Assembly: GCA_964641665.1 (NCBI GenBank)
Contig: CAZXKO010000038.1
Span: 62,001 to 126,000 of the forward strand
Direction: 5' to 3'
DNA from: Gp1-AA133 sp964641665
GTDB taxonomy: Bacteria; Acidobacteriota; Terriglobia; Terriglobales; Acidobacteriaceae
DNA: 64,000 nt
Within the stretch, counting starts at the first letter, position 1; every line of letters starts with the position of its first letter. Position numbers and translations under genes: made by a program. This document shows, piece after piece, positions 42,673 through 51,837 of this stretch. Under the pieces are notes generated by a model that was not told where the DNA came from, ran no database searches, and saw only the letters and a program-made list of their open reading frames with translations.

Positions 42673-43632
42673 ATGTCCAAAGATTTCCCTGAAAACGCGG
42701 GAGGCAACGGTACCCGAGGCGCCGAAGCTGCCGAGCACAGCTTTGTCGAGAGCCTGGGCCAGAGCATGCGTGCCCTGGAGGTTGTGATCCGCGAACTGGC
42801 GAGGAACGAAGTTCCGGTCCTGCTGTTGGCGGAGGCGGGAGCGGGAAAGGAAGCGACCGCGGAACGGATTCACCAGATGTCGGAGCATCGGGAGGAGCCG
42901 TTTCGGGTGGCACCGTGCGCGGAGATCGTTCCCGAGATTCTGGCCGCCAACGGAACCGAGGGGCTGCTCGAGACTACGGGCACGGTGTACCTGGAAGAGT
43001 TGGCCGATCTCAGCCCGGCCTGCCAGGAAGGCCTGCTGCAATCGCTGGCGGAGCCGAAAGGGAACGGGCACTCGGTCCGGACACGCACGCGGTTGATTTG
43101 CGGAAGCGCTCGTGAACTCGAAGCCGAAGTCAAGGCGAACCGCTTTCGCGAGGATCTTTATTACCGCGTCAGCGCGGTGTGTTTGCGGCTGCCACCCCTA
43201 CGGCAGCGGAAAGAGGACATTCCGTGCCTGGTGAAGTTCTTTCTGAGCAAGTATGCGCGGGACTTCCGGCGTCCGGTGCCTCAGTTGAGTGCACAGACGC
43301 AACGCTTGTTCCAGGAGTATGTGTGGCCGGGAAACATCCGGGAGCTCGAGGACGCGGCCAAGGCGATCGTCGCACTGGGCGACGAGTCGGTCGCGATGGG
43401 GGGACTGCGATCTTTATTAATGCGGTCAGAAAACGGCGGCAACGGCGAGCGGATTTCGCTGAAACAAGCCTCGCGCGCGGCCTCGCGGGAAGCCGAGAAG
43501 GAATTGATCCTGAAAGTGTTGAATCGCACCCGCTGGAATCGGCGGCGAGCGGCGCAAGAGTTACAGATCAGTTACAAGGCTCTGCTCTACAAGCTGAAGC
43601 AGATCGGATACCAGGACTACGGAGCGTCATAA
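42673..43632 (+). CDS. degenerate sigma-54 activator-like regulator lacking GAFTGA
   Basis: A 319-residue protein with the overall plan of a sigma-54 activator without receiver. The Walker A region is changed (AEAGAGKEA, residues 53-61, against GESGTGKE). The distance from Walker A to Walker B is 16 residues shorter than in the regulator at 28,894, and the missing part is the L1 loop with GAFTGA, which contacts sigma-54. Walker B reads VYLEEL (105-110) in place of LFLDEI. Later parts are normal: FREDLYYRVSAVCLRLPPLR, PGNIRELED and a Fis-type helix-turn-helix (WNRRRAAQELQISYKALLY). It should bind DNA but not open a sigma-54 promoter; a repressor or modulator role is inference. ATG 42673 or GTG 42640. 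Confidence 0.85.
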   Translation: MSKDFPENAGGNGTRGAEAAEHSFVESLGQSMRALEVVIRELARNEVPVLLLAEAGAGKEATAERIHQMSEHREEPFRVAPCAEIVPEILAANGTEGLLETTGTVYLEELADLSPACQEGLLQSLAEPKGNGHSVRTRTRLICGSARELEAEVKANRFREDLYYRVSAVCLRLPPLRQRKEDIPCLVKFFLSKYARDFRRPVPQLSAQTQRLFQEYVWPGNIRELEDAAKAIVALGDESVAMGGLRSLLMRSENGGNGERISLKQASRAASREAEKELILKVLNRTRWNRRRAAQELQISYKALLYKLKQIGYQDYGAS

Positions 43633-43649
43633 GCGGTCAGGAGAGAATC

Positions 43650-44270
43650 ATGGAAGGGAAAATGAAGCTCGGGATTTTCTTGCTGGTGGGGGTGCTGGCG
43701 TCGGGCGCGTCGGCACAGGCGAATGCCAAGGCAAGTGACGGGCCCGCGAAGCCGGACAAAGTGCAGAGCGAGCCGGTGTCGGTGGCTGGACCCGATTACA
43801 AGATCGGTGCCGATGACACTTTGCACATTTCTGTGTGGAAGGAACCGGACCTGACTGAGACGCTTCCGGTGCGGCCGGACGGCAAGATTTCCATGCCGTT
43901 GTTGAACGATGTGGTGGCCGCCGGACTGACGCCTTCCGAACTCGCAGATTCGATCAGCATTAAGCTGAAGAAATATATTTCGGACCCGCGCGTGACCGTG
44001 ATCGTGACGGCAATGAACAGTCAGAAGATCTATGTGATGGGCGAGGTGGCGCATACCGGTCCGATGCCGCTACAGCCCAACATGACGGTGTTACAGGCGC
44101 TGGCCACGGCAGGCTTCACCCAATTCGCCAATACCAAGGGTATCTACGTGCTGCGCACAGGTAGCGGGAAACAGCAGAAGATTCCTGTGAACTACCGGGC
44201 GCTGATCAAAGGCGACGCGATCGACCAGAACCTGGTGCTTAAACCCGGCGACACGGTCGTGGTCCCGTAA
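43650..44270 (+). CDS. polysaccharide export protein (Wza/BexD-like, OPX family)
   Basis: A 206-residue periplasmic or outer-membrane export protein. Signal peptide KLGIFLLVGVLASGASAQ. Poly_export domain (YKIGADDTLHISVWKEPDLT then LPVRPDGKISMPLLNDVVAA) at about 50-125 is followed by a SLBB domain (IYVMGEVAHTGPMPLQPNMT) at about 130-200. It is short; it lacks the C-terminal barrel helix of Wza, so the outer-membrane pore is probably supplied by another protein, perhaps the barrel at 44,278. No lipobox cysteine. The start is ATG 43650 (GGAGAGAATC upstream) or 43662. It is 17 bases after the activator-like gene. Confidence 0.92.
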   Translation: MEGKMKLGIFLLVGVLASGASAQANAKASDGPAKPDKVQSEPVSVAGPDYKIGADDTLHISVWKEPDLTETLPVRPDGKISMPLLNDVVAAGLTPSELADSISIKLKKYISDPRVTVIVTAMNSQKIYVMGEVAHTGPMPLQPNMTVLQALATAGFTQFANTKGIYVLRTGSGKQQKIPVNYRALIKGDAIDQNLVLKPGDTVVVP

Positions 44271-44277
44271 GGATTTG

Positions 44278-45729
44278 ATGATGAAGATACGCCAAACAAC
44301 TTGCGTGCTGGTGGTGCTGGTGGCGGGCTCGCTGGGGGCCTGGGGACAGGATTCTGCCGGGCAGGCTCCGGCCGAGTCGCAACAGAGCACTCCTCCGCCG
44401 GCAGCGTTCGGGCAGGATAACCCGCCGGTGCTGGTGAATGACAACCCGCCGATTTCCGGGTTGGACCGCCCATCACTGGAACCGAACATTCAGCCGCGCA
44501 GCATGCTGCTGGGCGGGGTCGAGGGCAGCGAATCGCTCGATACCAACATCGGCAGCGACGCTTATCCGGCGATCCACTCGGTCACTCGCGGGCTGGGCGG
44601 CCTCACCATGCAGCGCCTCTGGAGCCGCTACCAGTTGGCGGCAGCCTACGTCGGGGGCGCGGCCTACTACAACCTGGCCGGCCAGGGAGTGAAGCAGATC
44701 CAGGAATTACAGGCGCAGCAGAGCCTGTTGTGGAGAACGGGGCAGTTCACCCTGCGCGACTCGTTCAGCTACTTGCCGGAGGGTTCCTTCGGTGACGCTT
44801 CTTACGGAGGCTCGGGCGGATTTCAGCTGGGTCTGGGTGGAATCGGCGAAGGCATGGGCGTGTTGGGCAGCGGGTTCGGCGGGCACTACGGCATCCTGGG
44901 ATCGGAGCAATTCGGTTCGCTCGGCCAGGAGTCGCGCATCACCAACGTTGCAGTGGCGGACGTGGTCGAGAACCTGACCCCGCGCTCCTCGGTGACGGCG
45001 GCGGGCTCCTACGGCCTGATGCACTTCGACAATGCGTCTGCCGGGCTCATCAACAGCCAGCAGGTCGGGGCCCAGGCCGGGTACAACTACACGCTGAATC
45101 CGAAGGACCAGATTGCCGTGATGTTCGGCTACCAGACGTTTCATTTTCCGGGATCGGTCGGCGCCGACAACATCAACGCTGAGTTGGTGCAGTTCATGTA
45201 CGGCCGCCGGGTGTCGGGCCGTATGGACCTAGTCATGGGAGCGGGGCCGCAGTGGACGCGTATCCAGGATCCGCTGTCGGGAACGATTTCGCACCTGTCG
45301 GGAAGCGGACTGGCGACGTTGCGCTACAAGTTCAAGAGGGCAACGGCCGCGGTCAGCTACGAGCGCTTCAATACCAGCGGGTCTGGATTTTACGCGGGAG
45401 CGGGGAGCGACGTGGTGCGCATCAACGCAGCGCGCTCGTTCTGGCGGCGCTACAACGCGAACGTGGATATCGGGTATTCGCGCAACAAACGGCTGGAGAC
45501 TAGCCAGCTCGGCGTGGACTCGAACTCCTACCAGTACGTGTTTGCCGGCTTCGCGGTGCGCCGGCAATTCGGCTACAACTGGGGCGCATTCCTCAGCTAC
45601 CAGTTCAACGATCAGATTGTGGATAGCACGTGCACGGTGGGCGGAGTCCCGTGCGGGAACCGGATCTCGGTCCGGCATGTTTTGACCATTGGCCTGGATT
45701 GGCACTTCCGGCCGATACGGATCGATTAA
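44278..45729 (+). CDS. outer-membrane beta-barrel protein of the exosortase locus
   Basis: A 483-residue protein with signal peptide (TTCVLVVLVAGSLGAWGQ), an N-terminal Pro/Asn-rich segment of about 60 residues and then alternating amphipathic strands. It ends with an aromatic-basic strand (LTIGLDWHFRPIRID) like a barrel protein. No enzyme motif seen. It takes the place held in XrtA loci by an uncharacterised PEP-CTERM-system barrel. It may serve as the polymer exit pore with the short export protein just upstream; that is inference. Start choices ATG 44278 or 44281. Confidence 0.75.
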   Translation: MMKIRQTTCVLVVLVAGSLGAWGQDSAGQAPAESQQSTPPPAAFGQDNPPVLVNDNPPISGLDRPSLEPNIQPRSMLLGGVEGSESLDTNIGSDAYPAIHSVTRGLGGLTMQRLWSRYQLAAAYVGGAAYYNLAGQGVKQIQELQAQQSLLWRTGQFTLRDSFSYLPEGSFGDASYGGSGGFQLGLGGIGEGMGVLGSGFGGHYGILGSEQFGSLGQESRITNVAVADVVENLTPRSSVTAAGSYGLMHFDNASAGLINSQQVGAQAGYNYTLNPKDQIAVMFGYQTFHFPGSVGADNINAELVQFMYGRRVSGRMDLVMGAGPQWTRIQDPLSGTISHLSGSGLATLRYKFKRATAAVSYERFNTSGSGFYAGAGSDVVRINAARSFWRRYNANVDIGYSRNKRLETSQLGVDSNSYQYVFAGFAVRRQFGYNWGAFLSYQFNDQIVDSTCTVGGVPCGNRISVRHVLTIGLDWHFRPIRID

Positions 45730-45772
45730 TTTCACGGCTGTCGGGAGCGGCGGCCAGAACGGGAATACTGGA

Positions 45773-47344
45773 ATGATTGAGAATCGCGATCTAACCATAG
45801 ACGACTACCTATCCATGTTGCAGCGGCGGATGAAGTTGATCCTGATTCCGACGCTGCTCGCACCACTGGCGGGGTTCCTCATCTCTTACGCCTTTACCGC
45901 CAAGTACACCTCGCAGGCTCTGGTGCTGGTGGAAGGCCAGAAAGTGCCCGAGGGGGTGGTGCAGTCGGTGGTCACACAGGACCTGGCTCAGCGGGTCGCG
46001 ACCATGCAGCAACAGGTGGTGGGACACAACCGCCTGCAGCCGATGATCGAACAGCGCCACCCGGGGCTGCTGCGGGGCGGCAAGAATCTGGATGATGTGA
46101 TCGACGAGATCCGTCTGGGCGTGACGATCGAGCCGGTGGTTACGGACCTGAGCCAGATCGCGAACGCGGGGGGCGCGAAGCGGAAGCCAGGACAGGGTAC
46201 GAGCGTGCCTGGATTCTATGTGAACTATACCGGCCCCAGTCCGAAAGAAGCCCAGGACATTTGCAACGATCTGACCTCGATGATGCTGTTCGAGAACCAG
46301 AACACGCGCGAGCAAGTGGCACAGAGCACGACCGATTTCATCAGCCGTCAGCTGGATGAGGCCAAGCACAACCTCGACGACCAGGACTCGAAACTGGCCG
46401 CTTTCAAGCGGCAATATGCCGGGCAGTTGCCGGGCGACGAAGACAATAACCTGAAAGTGCTGGGATCGTTGAATTCGCAACTGGACGCCGATACCCAGAC
46501 TGTGAACCGGGCGCAGCAGGACAAGGCCTACACCGAATCTTTGCTGGCGCAACAACTCGCCGCCTGGAAGTCATCGCAGGGAACCACCAATCCGCAGAGT
46601 CTCGAGCAGCAGTTGACCACGCTGCAGGGGCAGTTGCTGTATTTGCAGGCGCGTTACACCGAGGACCATCCCGATGTGATCAAGGCAAAAGCCGACATCG
46701 CGGAAGTCAAGAAGAAGCTGGCCGAGGTTAACGATGCAGCGGCCAAAGGCGCGGACCCGACCGACAAGGCGAGCTTGAGCGAGCCGCCGGAGATCCGGCA
46801 GCTACGGTTGCAGATCCACCAGTACGGGGAAGTGCTGGCGCAAGCGACCCGCGAGCAGAAGCGAATCGCGGACCAGATCCGCCTCTACCAGAGCCGGGTA
46901 GCCATCAGCCCGGAAGTGGAGGAGAAGTACAAGCTCCTGACCCGCGACTATGACACGGCGCAGAAATTTTACACGGACCTACTCGCGAAGAAGAGCACCT
47001 CGGAGATGGCAACCGACATGGAAAAACGGCAGCAGGGCGAACAGATGCGCCTGCTGAACCAGGCGAGCCTGCCGGAGTCGCCGAGCTTCCCGAACCGCTG
47101 GCTGTTTGCAGGTGGCGGGTTGGGCGCGGGACTCGTGCTGGGACTTGGTCTGGCCCTGTGGCTGGAAATGCGCGACAAGTCGATCCGCAACGAAGCGGAT
47201 GTTGAAGCCAGCCTGCAGCTGCCCGTGCTCGTCTCACTGCCGTGGGTGACTGACGACGTCGAGAAAAACGGAAACGGCAAGTTCCGGAACAAGGACAAAG
47301 ACAAGGCCGGCGCGGATACCGCGAAAGAGAAAGTCGGGGTCTAG
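45773..47344 (+). CDS. XrtA-system chain-length determinant (Wzz family)
   Basis: A 523-residue inner-membrane co-polymerase. An N-terminal Wzz domain with first helix (MKLILIPTLLAPLAGFLISY), a long periplasmic coiled-coil region (about 170-420, QAPNR-type heptads such as LEQQLTTLQGQLLYLQARYT) and second helix (RWLFAGGGLGAGLVLGLGLA, near 450). It ends in a 60-residue cytoplasmic tail without kinase motifs, which fits the separate kinase at 48,313. Sets polymer length. The ATG follows a weak ribosome site. The ATPase gene starts 9 bases after the stop. Confidence 0.92.
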   Translation: MIENRDLTIDDYLSMLQRRMKLILIPTLLAPLAGFLISYAFTAKYTSQALVLVEGQKVPEGVVQSVVTQDLAQRVATMQQQVVGHNRLQPMIEQRHPGLLRGGKNLDDVIDEIRLGVTIEPVVTDLSQIANAGGAKRKPGQGTSVPGFYVNYTGPSPKEAQDICNDLTSMMLFENQNTREQVAQSTTDFISRQLDEAKHNLDDQDSKLAAFKRQYAGQLPGDEDNNLKVLGSLNSQLDADTQTVNRAQQDKAYTESLLAQQLAAWKSSQGTTNPQSLEQQLTTLQGQLLYLQARYTEDHPDVIKAKADIAEVKKKLAEVNDAAAKGADPTDKASLSEPPEIRQLRLQIHQYGEVLAQATREQKRIADQIRLYQSRVAISPEVEEKYKLLTRDYDTAQKFYTDLLAKKSTSEMATDMEKRQQGEQMRLLNQASLPESPSFPNRWLFAGGGLGAGLVLGLGLALWLEMRDKSIRNEADVEASLQLPVLVSLPWVTDDVEKNGNGKFRNKDKDKAGADTAKEKVGV

Positions 47345-47353
47345 GCGACCGCT

Positions 47354-48316
47354 ATGTACAAAGAGTTTTTTGGCTTACGGGCGAACCCGTTCAATGTGAA
47401 TCCGGACCCGCGTTATTTATTTCTGACGCGGCACACGGAGGAAGCGCTGGCTTGCCTGACCTATGGCATCCAGAGCCGTAAGGGGTTCGTGCTGCTGACC
47501 GGAGAAGTGGGCACGGGCAAGACGACGCTGATCAACAAGCTGTTGGAGTGGCTGCGGTTGCAGCAGGTGGCGACGGCGTTCGTCTTCAACTCACGGATGA
47601 ACGTCCCCCAGTTCCTCGATTACATGATGGCGGACTTCGGGATTCCGTGCGAGACGAGATCGAAGAGCCAGATCCTGCAGCGTCTCTACAACTGGCTGCT
47701 CGACCGTTACCGCGCAGGCGAGACCGCAGTGCTGATCGTCGACGAGGCACAGAACCTCACCGACGAAGTGCTGGAAGAGATCCGCATGCTGACCAACCTG
47801 GAAACGTTCACGGAGAAGTTGCTGCAGATCGTGCTCGTCGGCCAGCCTGAGCTGGAAGCCAAGCTGAAGCAGCCGCAGTTGCGGCAGTTGCGGCAGAGAC
47901 TGACGCTGCGGGCCAAGACGCATCCGCTGACGCTCGAAGAGACCAAGGCTTACGTGCAACAAAGGCTGCGGATCGCAGGCTCCGATGGGCGGCAGATTTT
48001 CGAGCCCGAGGCGCTGGTGTCGATTCACAAATACGCGAACGGGATTCCACGGGTGGTGAACCTAGTGTGCGAGCACTGCCTGGTGAGCGCATTCGTAGAT
48101 CAGAAGCCAACGATTCCAGCGGCAATCGTAGATGCCGTCGCCGGGGATTTCGATCTGGGCGACAACACGGCATCGGCGGCAATGACGGTGGCGCCGGCGC
48201 CCCCGGCCACGAATGGCGAGAAATTTGATCTGGTGGAAGCGCTGCGGACGCTGGCTACGCTGGCCGACAAGCTGCGACAGTCCGAGCAAGATATGCCGAA
48301 GGAAAGGAAATCATGA
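47354..48316 (+). CDS. XrtA-system AAA ATPase (ExeA/TIGR03015-like)
   Basis: A 320-residue P-loop ATPase. YKEFFGLRANPFNVNPDPRY at the N-terminus is characteristic of the PEP-CTERM-locus ATPase. Walker A is LTGEVGTGKTTL near 48-59; Walker B is VLIVDEAQNL near 125; sensor region LRQLRQRLTLRAKTHPL follows. The tail (about 270-320) is acidic and variable. Possibly energises polymer assembly. Its stop overlaps the ATG of the tyrosine kinase gene by four bases (ATGA). Confidence 0.93.
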   Translation: MYKEFFGLRANPFNVNPDPRYLFLTRHTEEALACLTYGIQSRKGFVLLTGEVGTGKTTLINKLLEWLRLQQVATAFVFNSRMNVPQFLDYMMADFGIPCETRSKSQILQRLYNWLLDRYRAGETAVLIVDEAQNLTDEVLEEIRMLTNLETFTEKLLQIVLVGQPELEAKLKQPQLRQLRQRLTLRAKTHPLTLEETKAYVQQRLRIAGSDGRQIFEPEALVSIHKYANGIPRVVNLVCEHCLVSAFVDQKPTIPAAIVDAVAGDFDLGDNTASAAMTVAPAPPATNGEKFDLVEALRTLATLADKLRQSEQDMPKERKS

Positions 48317-49263
48317 GCCGAATTCACGAGGCACTTAAGCGAGCCGAACAGGAACGGGCCGCTTCCCAGGGAGGTCGGGCGGAGCAGTCGCCAGTGGCGG
48401 AAACAACCGCCGCGCAGGCGGGGCCGACCATGCCGGAAACCGCGAATCCAGCCGGCGTTTCAGCAGCGGCGACGGCGACAGCCCTGACGACGGGGCCAGC
48501 GACACCGTCGCTTGCCAGTCAATTCACCTTCGACACTTTGCTGGCGCGGTGCACCCAGGCTGAGTGGAGCCCCGACCCCAAGACGATGCTCTTCTTTAAC
48601 CGAGAGGAGAACCCGCGGGGTGCGGAACAATTCCGGACGCTGCGGTCGCGCCTGTACCAGATGCGGGAGAAGGTGTCGCTAAAGAAAATCCTAGTGACGA
48701 GCGCACTACCCAAGGAAGGGAAGTCGTTTGTCTCGGCGAACCTGGCGCAGGTGCTGGTGAAGCAGCACGGGCGACGGGTGCTGCTAATCGACGGCGACCT
48801 TCGGGTAGCGCGACTGCATAGTGCGCTGGGGACGACGTCGGCTCCGGGGTTAGGCGAGTACCTGCTGGGGGAGAGCGACGAATTTTCGATCATGCAGCGG
48901 GGACCAATGGAGAATCTGTTCTTCATTCCCTGCGGACGCAAGGTGGTGCAGCCCGCGGAACTGATCGCGAACGGACGCCTGAAGATGCTGATGCAGCGAG
49001 TGGAACCGCTGTTTGACTGGATCATCATCGATTCCCCGCCGGCGGTACCGGTCTCGGATGCAAGCCAGCTGGCGAACCTTTGCGATGGCGTGCTGCTGGT
49101 GGTGCGCTCGAACTCGACTCCATACGACACGGCCCAGAAGGCACGGCAGGAATTTCTGGGGAAAACGGTGGTGGGAGTGGTGTTGAACGGAATCAGCCGG
49201 GCCGATTCGTACGCCCGTTATTACTACGACGTCTACGAGAAGACGCCCCAACAGAAGGGGTAA
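48313..49263 (+). CDS. XrtA-system tyrosine autokinase (CpsD/CapB-like)
   Basis: A 316-residue cytoplasmic BY-kinase that acts with the chain-length protein. MSRIHEALKRAEQERA is a common start of this family; a linker precedes the ATPase domain. Walker A is SALPKEGKSFVSAN near 138, Walker A' VLLIDGDLRVAR near 160, and Walker B IIIDSPPAVP near 238. The C-terminus has a Tyr cluster (DSYARYYYDVYEKT) for autophosphorylation. Intact, unlike the broken kinase at 6,871-8,060. Confidence 0.94.
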   Translation: MSRIHEALKRAEQERAASQGGRAEQSPVAETTAAQAGPTMPETANPAGVSAAATATALTTGPATPSLASQFTFDTLLARCTQAEWSPDPKTMLFFNREENPRGAEQFRTLRSRLYQMREKVSLKKILVTSALPKEGKSFVSANLAQVLVKQHGRRVLLIDGDLRVARLHSALGTTSAPGLGEYLLGESDEFSIMQRGPMENLFFIPCGRKVVQPAELIANGRLKMLMQRVEPLFDWIIIDSPPAVPVSDASQLANLCDGVLLVVRSNSTPYDTAQKARQEFLGKTVVGVVLNGISRADSYARYYYDVYEKTPQQKG

Positions 49264-49269
49264 GGGCCC

Positions 49270-50643
49270 TTGATCAGACTCTTCAACGTTTACTATCCGG
49301 TCCGCACGCTGCTGTTGCTGGCGGTGGAAACGATGGTGGTGTTCGCCTCGTTTCTGCTCGGCATCATGCTGGCATTTCCGGAGGAGCGATACATTGTTCT
49401 GAACTACCAGAGCGGGTATCTCAAGATCCTGGTAGCGACGGTGTTGGTGCTGATTTGTTCGCACGGATTCGATCTGTACGATGCCACGCGCATCGATAAA
49501 AAAGGAGAATTGTATTTCCGGCTGTTCCTGGTGCCAGGGCTGCTGGCCCTGGTGCTGGCGGGAATCGGCCTGTTCTTTCCCAGGGTGCTGCCGGGGAATA
49601 ACGCTTCGCTGATTGGGCTCGTGATCCTTACGGTGGGCCTGTTTGGTTGGCGGACCGCGTATGGGTGGCTCATCCAGCAGCCGTACATGCAGGAGAAAGT
49701 GTATGTGCTGGGCACGGGAGAACGGGCGCAGCGGTTGGTGCAAGGGCTCGGACAAAGCAGAGAGCTGGGCATCGACGTGACCGGCTGGAGCGGGAACGTG
49801 GAGGGTGCGCTCACGCGCGAGGCGACGGCGGCGCACTTGATGGAGATGGCAGCCGCGCACCGAGTGCACCGTGTGATTGTGGCGATGCCGGACCGGCGGG
49901 GATCGATTCCGCTGCAAGAGTTGCTACAGTTGCGGTTGAACGGAGTGCGGATCGAGGAAGCGACCTCGTGGCTGGAGAAGATGTCAGGCCGGATCGAGGT
50001 GGAACAGCTATATCCGAGCTGGCTGATTTTCGCGGAAGGGTTTCGTTTCAGCAGCAGCTTTAACCTGATGCGCCGGGCGCTGTCGACGCTGATGTCGTTG
50101 ATCCTTCTGCTGGTGGTCTTGCCGATCCTGCCCTTCGTCATCCTGGCGATCAAACTGGATTCCAAGGGGCCAGTGCTCTACCGGCAGAAGCGGGTGGGGC
50201 GGGCGGGGCACATATTTTCCTGCTACAAGTTCCGCACCATGCGCCAGGATGCCGAGGCGGACACTGGGCCGACGTGGGCGGGGGACGACGATCCCCGGAT
50301 TACCCGGATCGGAAAGTTCTTGCGGGCTTCCCGGCTGGATGAGATTCCGCAGCTATGGTGCGTCTTTAAGGGAGATATGGCCTTCGTGGGACCGCGGCCG
50401 GAGCGTCCGGAGTTTGTGGAATGGCTCACGAAAGAGATCCCTTACTACGGAGTGCGACACGCGGTGCGCCCAGGAATCACTGGGTGGGCGCAGATTCGCT
50501 ACAAGTACGGCAACAGCGTGGAAGACGCCAAGCAAAAGCTGCAATACGACCTGTTCTACATCAAGAACGCGTCGCTCGGGCTGGACATCCTGATCATGCT
50601 CCAGACGATCAAGATCGTGCTGCTGGGGCGAGGCGCGCAATGA
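49270..50643 (+). CDS. priming sugar-phosphate transferase (EpsB/WbaP-like, TIGR03013 type)
   Basis: A 457-residue inner-membrane enzyme that transfers a sugar phosphate to undecaprenyl phosphate, the first step of polymer assembly. Four N-terminal hydrophobic segments, a Rossmann-like middle (VYVLGTGERAQRLVQG) and a fifth helix (LILLLVVLPILPFVILAIKL) lead to the catalytic domain: GPVLYRQKRVGRAG, YKFRTMR, and SRLDEIPQLWCVFKGDMAFV then GPRPERPEFV. The TTG start (49270) follows AAGGG. It overlaps the next gene by four bases. Confidence 0.93.
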   Translation: MIRLFNVYYPVRTLLLLAVETMVVFASFLLGIMLAFPEERYIVLNYQSGYLKILVATVLVLICSHGFDLYDATRIDKKGELYFRLFLVPGLLALVLAGIGLFFPRVLPGNNASLIGLVILTVGLFGWRTAYGWLIQQPYMQEKVYVLGTGERAQRLVQGLGQSRELGIDVTGWSGNVEGALTREATAAHLMEMAAAHRVHRVIVAMPDRRGSIPLQELLQLRLNGVRIEEATSWLEKMSGRIEVEQLYPSWLIFAEGFRFSSSFNLMRRALSTLMSLILLLVVLPILPFVILAIKLDSKGPVLYRQKRVGRAGHIFSCYKFRTMRQDAEADTGPTWAGDDDPRITRIGKFLRASRLDEIPQLWCVFKGDMAFVGPRPERPEFVEWLTKEIPYYGVRHAVRPGITGWAQIRYKYGNSVEDAKQKLQYDLFYIKNASLGLDILIMLQTIKIVLLGRGAQ

Positions 50644-51761
50644 GGTGGGTGTTCTGGGCGGCGGGGGCGCTGATCGGGTACACCTACGCGGGCTACCTGG
50701 CGTGGTTGTGGGTGCGGAGCCAGTGGCGTCCGTGGCCGGTTCAGCGCGGAACGATTCAGCCGCGGATCTCAATCGTCATGGTGGTGCGTAACGAGGAGCA
50801 GGTGCTCCGGACGAAACTCGAGAACCTGTTGGAACTGGACTATCCGCAGGAGCAGACGGAACTCGTGGTGGTTTCGGATGGATCGACGGACAGCACCGAA
50901 GCGATTCTGCATGAATATGCCCGCAATCCGAGGGTGCAGGTCGTCTTGAACCAAGTGTCGCAGGGGAAGGCGTCCGGTTTGAACGATGCGCTGCAGGTGG
51001 CGCAAGGCGAGATTGTAATCTTCACGGACGCGCGCCAGACGATTGAACCGGGCGCAGTGCGGGTGCTGCTCGAGAATTTCGCGGATCCGCAAGTCGGCTG
51101 TGTAAGCGGCGAGCTGATGCTGGGCGATCCGGCCACCGGCGAGAAAAGCCAGGGTATGGGCTGGTATTGGCGCATCGAGAAGAAGGTGCGGGAACTGGAG
51201 TCGGCTTCGGGCTCGGTGGTGGGCGCGACCGGGGCACTTTACGGAGTGCGGCGCGAACTGCTGGCCGGGGTGCCGCCCGAGACTTTGCTGGACGATGTCT
51301 ACATCCCGATGCAAGTGGTGCGCGCGGGCAAGCGGGTGGTGTTCGAGACGCGGGCGCGAGCCTGGGATCTTGCGGACCAGGGTGCGGGCCGGGAATTCGC
51401 CCGCAAGGTGCGGACGCTCAGCGGGAACTACCAGCTGTTGCAACTTGAGCCTTGGCTGTTGAGCGGGGGCAATCCCATCCGCTTAGAATTTGTCAGTCAC
51501 AAACTGCTGCGGCTGGTGGTGCCATTTGCTCTTCTGGCCTACCTGGGCAGCTCCGCGTTCCTGACGGGACCTTTCTATCGAGCGGTGCTCCTCCTGCAGT
51601 TGGTGTTTTACGCGCTGAGCCTGGTGGGCATGGTGCGAATGAAGACTGGGCTGTTCTCCCGACTGGGGGACGCTGCCTACACTTTTGTGGTACTGAATAC
51701 GGCCGCGATCGTAGCTTTCGCGAACTTCGTCACGGGGAGAAAGACGGCATGGACGCGATGA
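50640..51761 (+). CDS. GT2-family membrane glycosyltransferase
   Basis: A 373-residue processive-type glycosyltransferase family 2 enzyme. One N-terminal helix (WVFWAAGALIGYTYAGYLAW), a GT-A domain with SIVMVVRNEEQ near 46, VVVSDGSTDSTE near 83, and FTDARQ near 127 (DxD-type). RKVRTLSGNYQLL near 260 replaces the QxxRW motif, and three C-terminal helices follow. Elongates the repeat unit at the membrane. Overlap ATGA with the priming transferase gene. After its stop a 30-codon frame (51750-51841) overlaps the ligase start; probably not a gene. Confidence 0.9.
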   Translation: MRWVFWAAGALIGYTYAGYLAWLWVRSQWRPWPVQRGTIQPRISIVMVVRNEEQVLRTKLENLLELDYPQEQTELVVVSDGSTDSTEAILHEYARNPRVQVVLNQVSQGKASGLNDALQVAQGEIVIFTDARQTIEPGAVRVLLENFADPQVGCVSGELMLGDPATGEKSQGMGWYWRIEKKVRELESASGSVVGATGALYGVRRELLAGVPPETLLDDVYIPMQVVRAGKRVVFETRARAWDLADQGAGREFARKVRTLSGNYQLLQLEPWLLSGGNPIRLEFVSHKLLRLVVPFALLAYLGSSAFLTGPFYRAVLLLQLVFYALSLVGMVRMKTGLFSRLGDAAYTFVVLNTAAIVAFANFVTGRKTAWTR

Positions 51762-51837
51762 GGCGGCGCATCGTAATGCGGCTGGAGCGATTTGAGTTTG
51801 CAGGCATCTCCGTCGGAGTGACGGGCTGGGTGGAGAA

